From positions 6,520,501 to 6,584,500 of the forward strand of contig NZ_JARUBJ010000002.1 of the NCBI RefSeq assembly GCF_029626145.1: a DNA stretch of 64,000 bases. The letters are read 5' to 3'. This document shows positions 59,199-64,000 of the stretch, piece after piece. Position numbers and translations under genes: made by a program. Source of the DNA: Micromonospora sp. WMMD961 (GTDB lineage Bacteria > Actinomycetota > Actinomycetes > Mycobacteriales > Micromonosporaceae). Every line of letters starts with the position of its first letter. Positions within the stretch are counted from its first letter, which is position 1. The notes under the pieces were generated by a model. That model worked only from the letters and a program-made list of their open reading frames with translations. It did no database searches and was not told the origin of the DNA.

Positions 59199-60085
59199 CT
59201 GGCCTCCCCCACTGCCGGCTCGATCCCCGCGCCGGCAGCCTCCGGTTGCTCCGCTGTCGGTTCCCCAACGCCCTGCGGCGGCGGCTCAGCGGGTCGGGCG
59301 GCACCGGCCTCCCGGAGCGGATCGGCGGGTCGCGCCGATGGTGCTGCGGCGGAGGGGTCGACGCGTACCCGCAGAATCTGATGTCCCTCGGCGCGCAACC
59401 GGGCGACGGTGCCGGCGACCCGCGTGGCCGGCACCGCGACCTCGACCACCGCGAGCGTCTCGTCCGCGGTGGTCGTCTCCTCGGTCAGCGAACCGTCGGC
59501 CACCGACCAGCGGCGCGCGGCCGGCAGCCGGACCGTCTCCCCCCGGTGGTCGCTGACCAGGACAGCCCCCTCGCCGGCGAGCACCTCGTCGATCAGCTCG
59601 GGCACCAGTTCACGGGTCGCGGCGTCCAACCCCTCCCACGGCTCGTCGAGCACCAGCAGGCCCGGAGGGCGCAGCATCGCCTGGGCCAGGCCCACCTTCT
59701 GTGCGGTGCCCTTGGACAGCTCCGGCAGCCGGACCGAGCGGAAGGCGGACAGCCCGAGCCGATCGGTCCAGGAGGCCACCGCCTCGTCGGCCGCCGCCCT
59801 CTCCAGCCCGGCCACCCGGGCCATCCCGGTCAGGTACCGGGTCACGGTGAACGGCTGGTCAGCGGGAAAGCGCTCCGGCACCCAGCCCACCCGGGCGGGC
59901 CGGTCGGTGACCCGGCCCCGGTCGGGCCGGAGCACCCCGGCCGCCACCTGGAGCAGAGTCGACTTGCCCACCCCGTTGCGGCCCAGCACGACCGCCACCT
60001 CGCCCGGACCGATCCGCACGTCGACGCCCCGCAGCACCCACGGCCCCCGCCGGTGGTACCGCAGCCAGACGTTCTCCAGTCGCAT
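59195..60085 (-). CDS. ABC transporter ATPase with C-terminal extension
   Basis: 296 residues. Walker A VLGRNGVGKSTLLQ, Walker B LLVLDEPWEGLD and the H-loop in VLVSDHRGE are present. The signature reads LSKGTAQKVGLAQ in place of LSGGQ, a form used by some drug- or lipid-type transporters. A regulatory-like beta region (residues about 210-245) and a Pro/Ala-rich tail follow. The pair with the permease suggests export of an unknown compound. Read in the same direction as rplA but behind its terminator. Confidence 0.85.
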   Translation of the reverse strand: MRLENVWLRYHRRGPWVLRGVDVRIGPGEVAVVLGRNGVGKSTLLQVAAGVLRPDRGRVTDRPARVGWVPERFPADQPFTVTRYLTGMARVAGLERAAADEAVASWTDRLGLSAFRSVRLPELSKGTAQKVGLAQAMLRPPGLLVLDEPWEGLDAATRELVPELIDEVLAGEGAVLVSDHRGETVRLPAARRWSVADGSLTEETTTADETLAVVEVAVPATRVAGTVARLRAEGHQILRVRVDPSAAAPSARPADPLREAGAARPAEPPPQGVGEPTAEQPEAAGAGIEPAVGEAR

Positions 60086-60112
60086 GGCGTCGAGCCTGCC
60101 ACAGCAGGAACG

Positions 60113-60150
60113 CGCCGGGGCGCCGCCACAGTCGTGGCGGCGCCCCGGCG
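60113..60150 (-). terminator. Terminator hairpin of rplKA
   Basis: A perfect 17-bp stem with an AGTC loop starts 15 nt after the rplA stop, cutting off the ABC transporter genes from the rplK-rplA transcript. Confidence 0.75.
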
Positions 60151-60165
60151 GAGCGAACTGTCGGC

Positions 60166-60882
60166 TCAGGCCTCGGCCGAGTCCTCACGGAGGTTCTTCA
60201 CCAGGTTCGGGTCGACCGGAACGCCCGGGCCCATCGTGGTGGTGAGGATGACCTTGCGGAGGTACTTGCCCTTGGCCGCGGACGGCTTGGCACGCAGCAC
60301 CTCGTCGAGCACCGCGGCGTAGTTGTCCACCAGCTGGCTCTCCGTGAAGGAGGCCTTGCCGATGATCAGGTGCAGGTTGGAGTGCTTGTCCACCCGGAAG
60401 GTGATCTTGCCGCCCTTGATGTCCTGCACCGCCTTGGTGACGTCCATGGTCACCGTGCCGGTCTTCGGGTTCGGCATGAGACCGCGCGGGCCCAGGATCC
60501 GCGCGATCCGGCCGATCTTGGCCATCTGGTCCGGCGTGGCGATCGCCGCGTCGAAGTCGAGCCATCCACCCTGGATGCGGGCGACCAGCTCGTCGGTGCC
60601 CACCTCGTCGGCACCCGCCGCGGCGGCCTCTTCGGCCTTCGCGCCGCCGGCGAACACGATCACGCGGGCGGTCTTACCGGTGCCGTGCGGCAGGTTGACC
60701 GTGCCGCGGACCATCTGGTCCGCCTTGCGGGGGTCGACGCCGAGGCGCATGGCGACCTCGACCGTGGCGTCGAACTTGACGTTGGTGGTCTCCTTGGCCA
60801 GCTTCACGGCCTCGGAGGGGGTGTAGAGCTTCGACCGGTCGATGACGTCGGCGGCCTTGCGGTAGCTCTTGCTACGCTGCAT
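60166..60882 (-). CDS. rplA: 50S ribosomal protein L1
   Basis: 238 residues (MQRSKSYRKAADVIDRSKLY, GPRGLMPNPKTGTVT, ATMGPGVPVD-like end). L1 forms the mobile stalk at the E site and often represses its own operon. The gap to rplK is 78 nt. Confidence 0.98.
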   Translation of the reverse strand: MQRSKSYRKAADVIDRSKLYTPSEAVKLAKETTNVKFDATVEVAMRLGVDPRKADQMVRGTVNLPHGTGKTARVIVFAGGAKAEEAAAAGADEVGTDELVARIQGGWLDFDAAIATPDQMAKIGRIARILGPRGLMPNPKTGTVTMDVTKAVQDIKGGKITFRVDKHSNLHLIIGKASFTESQLVDNYAAVLDEVLRAKPSAAKGKYLRKVILTTTMGPGVPVDPNLVKNLREDSAEA

Positions 60883-60960
60883 TGCTGATTACTCCTGTGG
60901 TCTCTGGCGGGCCGCTCGGCGCGGGCCCTCCCACGGTCGGGTCGACGGCCTGGGCCGACG

Positions 60961-61392
60961 TCAGTCGTTGACGGTGATGCCCATCGACCGGGCGGTGCCG
61001 GCGATGATCTTCTCGGCCTGGTCGAGGTCGTTGGCGTTGAGGTCGGCCATCTTCTTCTCGGCGATCTCACGCAGCTGGGCGCGGCTGACCGAGCCGACCT
61101 TCTCGGACTGCGGAACACCCGAGCCCTTCTGCACACCGGCGGCCTTGATCAGCAGCCGGGCAGCGGGCGGGGTCTTCAGCACGAAGGTGAAGGACCGGTC
61201 CTCGTAGACGCTGATCTCGGCGGGGACGATGTCGCCCCGCTGGGACTCGGTCTGCGAGTTGTAGGACTTGCAGAACTCCATGATGTTCACGCCGTGCTGG
61301 CCGAGCGCGGGGCCGACCGGCGGGGCCGGCGTGGCCTGGCCCGCCGGCAGCTGAAGCGTGAACGTCTTGACGAGCTTCTTCTTCGGAGGCAT
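60961..61392 (-). CDS. rplK: 50S ribosomal protein L11
   Basis: 143 residues. PPKKKLVKTFTLQLPAGQA and the Pro-rich PPVGPALGQHGVNIMEFC are diagnostic. It binds the GTPase-associated region of 23S rRNA, the thiostrepton site. The ATG has AGGAAG upstream. Confidence 0.98.
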   Translation of the reverse strand: MPPKKKLVKTFTLQLPAGQATPAPPVGPALGQHGVNIMEFCKSYNSQTESQRGDIVPAEISVYEDRSFTFVLKTPPAARLLIKAAGVQKGSGVPQSEKVGSVSRAQLREIAEKKMADLNANDLDQAEKIIAGTARSMGITVND

Positions 61393-61578
61393 GTCACTTC
61401 CTGGGGCTTGGAGCTGGGAAAATGCGGCTGTCGCCGCCCTCGGAGCGCGCACGGTCAGCGCGGTGCGACAGCGGCGACATTCAAGAGTAGCGCAGGCCGC
61501 AGCCCGCTCGTCCGCCGAGGTCGAGCGGGAGGGCTACGCCGACGTCGGCGGCGGGCCGGACCCGCCGCCGACGACCAG

Positions 61579-62301
61579 TCAGATCTTGGCGACCTGGTTG
61601 AAGTTGAGCTCCACCGGGGTCTCGCGACCGAAGATCGACACCAGCACCTTGAGCTTCTGCTGGTCGGCGTTGATCTCGCTGATCGTGGCCGGCAGCGACG
61701 CGAAGGCACCGTCGGTGACGGTGACGGAGTCGCCCACCTCGAAGTCGAGAACCTTGATCTCCGGCTTCGCCTTCTTCTGCTCGGTCTCGACGGCCGGCGC
61801 CAGCCACTTCAGCACCTCGTCGAGGGAGAGCGGGGCGGGCCGGTCGGCCCGGTCGGTCGCGCCGACGAAGCCGGTCACGCCCGGGGTGTTCCGGACACAC
61901 GAGTAGGACTCGGCGGTCAGCTCCATCCGGACCAGGATGTAGCCCGGGAAGACCTTGGCCTGGATCTGGGAACGCTTACCGTTCTTGACCTCGACCTCCT
62001 CCCGGGTCGGCACCTCGACCTGGTAGATGAAATCCTCCATGTCGAGGCTCGTGATCCGGGTTTCGAGGTTGGTCTTGACCTTGTTCTCGTAGCCGGCGTA
62101 CGAATGCACCACATACCAGTCACCCGGCGCGTAACGCAGCTTCTGCCTCAGCTCGGCGACCGCGTCGTAATCCTCGTCCGGTGCGGGCTCGGTCGTTGGG
62201 AACTCCGGCTCGCTGGCGGCCTCAACCGACTCGTCACCAGCCGCCGTCGCGACCGTGGACTGCTCGTCCACCGGTCCGGCGGTCTCGTCGTACTCAGGCA
62301 C
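61579..62301 (-). CDS. nusG: Transcription termination/antitermination factor NusG
   Basis: 240 residues. An acidic N-terminal extension of about 60 residues precedes the NGN domain (WYVVHSYAGYENKVKTNLE, FPGYILVRMEL). The KOW domain EVGDSVTVTDGAFASLPATI follows. GTG start. It couples RNA polymerase with S10 and Rho and stands just after secE, the usual order. Confidence 0.98.
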   Translation of the reverse strand: MPEYDETAGPVDEQSTVATAAGDESVEAASEPEFPTTEPAPDEDYDAVAELRQKLRYAPGDWYVVHSYAGYENKVKTNLETRITSLDMEDFIYQVEVPTREEVEVKNGKRSQIQAKVFPGYILVRMELTAESYSCVRNTPGVTGFVGATDRADRPAPLSLDEVLKWLAPAVETEQKKAKPEIKVLDFEVGDSVTVTDGAFASLPATISEINADQQKLKVLVSIFGRETPVELNFNQVAKI

Positions 62302-62340
62302 GCTCGCTCACTTCCGTCACTATCGGCTGGAGGCAGCCGG

Positions 62341-62733
62341 TCAGTCCGAGTTGCCGAAGACAAACAGCACGACCTTGGCGAAGCCGTAGTCCAGCACGCC
62401 GACGATCGTCAGCATCACCGCGACGAACGTCACCACCACGGCGGTGTAGGTCAGCAACTCCTTGCGGGTCGGCCAGATGACCTTACGCAGTTCGGCTACG
62501 ACCTCGCGGAAGAACCGGGCGATGCGGCCGAACACGCCCACCCGTCCCGTTTCCGACCGGGTGGTCGGCCGGCTGTCCGCCGACTCTGCCCGGGCGCGCG
62601 ACCGCGTGGCGGTGCCGCCCCGGGAAACCGGCTCGTCCGCGCCGGTGGCGTCGTCGTCGGCTACGTCGTCGACGATCTCGTCATCCAGACGATCGTCGCC
62701 GGCGTCCTCGCCGTGCCGCTTGTTGTCGGCCAC
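62341..62733 (-). CDS. secE: Protein translocase subunit SecE
   Basis: 130 residues. A charged N-terminal half precedes the conserved amphipathic helix VVAELRKVIWPTRKELLTY and one membrane helix (VVVTFVAVMLTIVGVLDYGF). The GTG at VADNKRHGED is chosen because GGAGG is five bases upstream. It partners SecY, encoded 30 kb away in the window. Confidence 0.95.
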   Translation of the reverse strand: MADNKRHGEDAGDDRLDDEIVDDVADDDATGADEPVSRGGTATRSRARAESADSRPTTRSETGRVGVFGRIARFFREVVAELRKVIWPTRKELLTYTAVVVTFVAVMLTIVGVLDYGFAKVVLFVFGNSD

Positions 62734-62946
62734 TTCGCCCTCCGTCGCGGAATCTCGGGTCGCACGCCGAGTGGCGTACGCGGCGCTGGTCACGCCGGCC
62801 GGGCCTAACCGTCCCGCGACGGGCCGCGGCCGGTGGATCATCCGGAGGGCCCGATTGCCTCGGAACCACCCCGCCGATGCCACCACCACGGGCCGGACGC
62901 CGCCAAGGTGGCGACGCGACCCACGGGAACGGTCAGGCCTGAGGCG

Positions 62947-63019
<73 letters not shown>

Positions 63020-63148
63020 ATGCGGCAACACTCGCCCCACGCGGCCACAGACGACCGAGCAGGGGTCACTTGCCCCACGGCGGACCAGTGTACGGGTAGC
63101 CCCCCGACTTTCCCAACCGGTCTCCTCGCCACGCGTGGCGAGGAGGGT

Positions 63149-63541
63149 TCAGCGTGCCGTACGGATGGTCGCCCGAGCCTGCGAGAGCACCTTCTCGCCC
63201 AGGCAGGTCGCGGTCACGTCAAGTCGGGTCAGGCCGTCCTCGGTCACCTCACGGACCCGTGCGGTGACCTCGATCTCGGTGCCCTGGTCATCGTCGGGCA
63301 CCACCACCGGTCGGGTGAAACGAACGCCGTACTCGACCACCGCGTCCGGCGCCCCGGCCCACTCGCTGACCGCCCGGCCGACCAGCGCCATGGTGAACAT
63401 GCCGTGCGCGATCACCCCGGGCAGACCAACCTTGGTGGCGACCCGGTCACTCCAGTGGATCGGGTTGAAGTCACCCGAGGCGCCGGCGTACTGCACCAGG
63501 TCGGCGCGGGTCACCCGGAACGTCTTGGCTGGCAACTCCAT
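63149..63541 (-). CDS. MaoC-like (R)-hydratase/dehydratase, HadB-like
   Basis: A 130-residue hot-dog protein with the hydratase motif YAGASGDFNPIHWSD (catalytic Asp and His). In mycobacteria HadB joins HadA to form the (3R)-hydroxyacyl-ACP dehydratase of FAS-II. The ATG has GGAGG six bases upstream and overlaps the end of the preceding dehydratase gene. In a mycolate-free organism the real substrate is unknown. Confidence 0.85.
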   Translation of the reverse strand: MELPAKTFRVTRADLVQYAGASGDFNPIHWSDRVATKVGLPGVIAHGMFTMALVGRAVSEWAGAPDAVVEYGVRFTRPVVVPDDDQGTEIEVTARVREVTEDGLTRLDVTATCLGEKVLSQARATIRTAR

Positions 63542-63542
63542 C

Positions 63543-63989
63543 TCAGGCCTCCCCACGAATGACGTACCTGGCCCAGACGGCCACCACCGGCTCCCCGCCG
63601 ACGGTGCTCACGTCCGTGCGCGTGGTGAGGAAGCCGTGCCCGCCCCGGGTGCTGACGTCCTCGATCGTGTTGGTGCAGACCAGCTCGTCACCAGCGACCA
63701 CCGGCCGGGTGTACGCGAACCGCTGGTCGCCGTGCACCAGGCGGCTGTAGTCGACGCCCAGGTCCGGGTCCTCGATGATCTGACGGCTGGCGGCCATCGT
63801 GACGACCACCGGGAAGGTCGGCGGGGCCACCACGTCGCCGTGCCCCAGCGCCCGCGCGGCCTCCGGGTCATGATGAGCCGGGTCCGTGGCACCGATGGCG
63901 CTGGCGAACTCACGGATCTTTTCTCGGCCCACCTGGTAGGGGGCGGTCGGCGGATAGGTCCGGCCGACGAAGGAAGGGTCCAGAGGCAT
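63543..63989 (-). CDS. FAS1-like dehydratase, HadA-like (UPF0336 type)
   Basis: A 148-residue hot-dog protein (SFVGRTYPPTAPYQVGREKI, then ATDPAHHDPEAARALG and VVAPPTFPVVVTM). It lacks the catalytic Asp-His motif of its partner and, by analogy with mycobacterial HadA, would be the substrate-specificity subunit. The stop lies one base from the HadB-like start, so the two are coupled. The right edge of the window is 11 nt beyond the ATG. Confidence 0.85.
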   Translation of the reverse strand: MPLDPSFVGRTYPPTAPYQVGREKIREFASAIGATDPAHHDPEAARALGHGDVVAPPTFPVVVTMAASRQIIEDPDLGVDYSRLVHGDQRFAYTRPVVAGDELVCTNTIEDVSTRGGHGFLTTRTDVSTVGGEPVVAVWARYVIRGEA

Positions 63990-64000
63990 GCCGCGAACCT

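Overview
The window is high-GC actinobacterial DNA. F420-type oxidoreductase, GTG/TTG starts, dense GTGA/ATGA/TAATG stop-start overlaps, C-terminal extensions on S3 and L17, a HadA/HadB-like dehydratase pair beside secE, and GGGGCCC and TGATCATGAAGTTATTG palindromes all fit Micromonosporaceae, probably Micromonospora or a close relative. The genus is inferred from gene content and style, not from a database match. There is no rRNA, prophage, CRISPR array or secondary-metabolite cluster.

Layout. Positions 1-4794 (+) hold a truncated ABC-transporter ATPase, an LLM-class oxidoreductase and a small cupin, coupled by ATGA overlaps, then a membrane protein with a roughly 700-residue Ala/Thr/Pro-rich tail. 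Positions 4939-11053 (-) are a thiamine operon, thiE-thiO-thiS-thiG-(ThiE/TenI paralogue)-thiD-thiC, read from a promoter through a TPP riboswitch whose 3' end carries the first gene's ribosome-binding site. Positions 11321-17757 (+) encode a very large secreted protein (ThuA-like, PQQ-type sugar dehydrogenase, PKD, CBM6-like, laminin-G-like and Ig-like modules) followed by a small surface-anchored protein. Positions 17821-23940 are an accessory stretch: aldo/keto reductase, a solo TnpB element with intact catalytic residues, a decayed nucleotidyltransferase remnant, an ABC-F ATPase, an RsmC-like methyltransferase and a single-pass membrane protein.

From 23949 to 63989 nearly everything is on the minus strand and is core gene expression. 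Read in transcription order from the right edge: hadA-hadB, tRNA-Trp, secE-nusG, rplK-rplA, an unusual two-gene ABC transporter, rplJ-rplL, rpoB-rpoC, two small membrane-protein genes, the str cluster (rpsL-rpsG-fusA-tuf), the S10 cluster (rpsJ to rpsQ), the spc cluster (rplN to rplO), secY-adk-map, a DUF1707 membrane protein, infA-rpmJ-rpsM-rpsK-rpsD-rpoA-rplQ and truA. Good sigma-70-like promoters are visible before thiE, rpsL, rpoB, rplJ and probably rpsJ. Strong GC hairpins sit at most transcription-unit boundaries.

Most of the window is conserved housekeeping sequence. The signals that the genes do not explain are a conserved hairpin motif in the 5' leaders of both the str and S10 operons, a 61-bp palindromic element present twice in inverted orientation around the DUF1707 gene, other palindromes inside the thi operon, a leader terminator before rplJ, and the solo TnpB with its predicted guide RNA.
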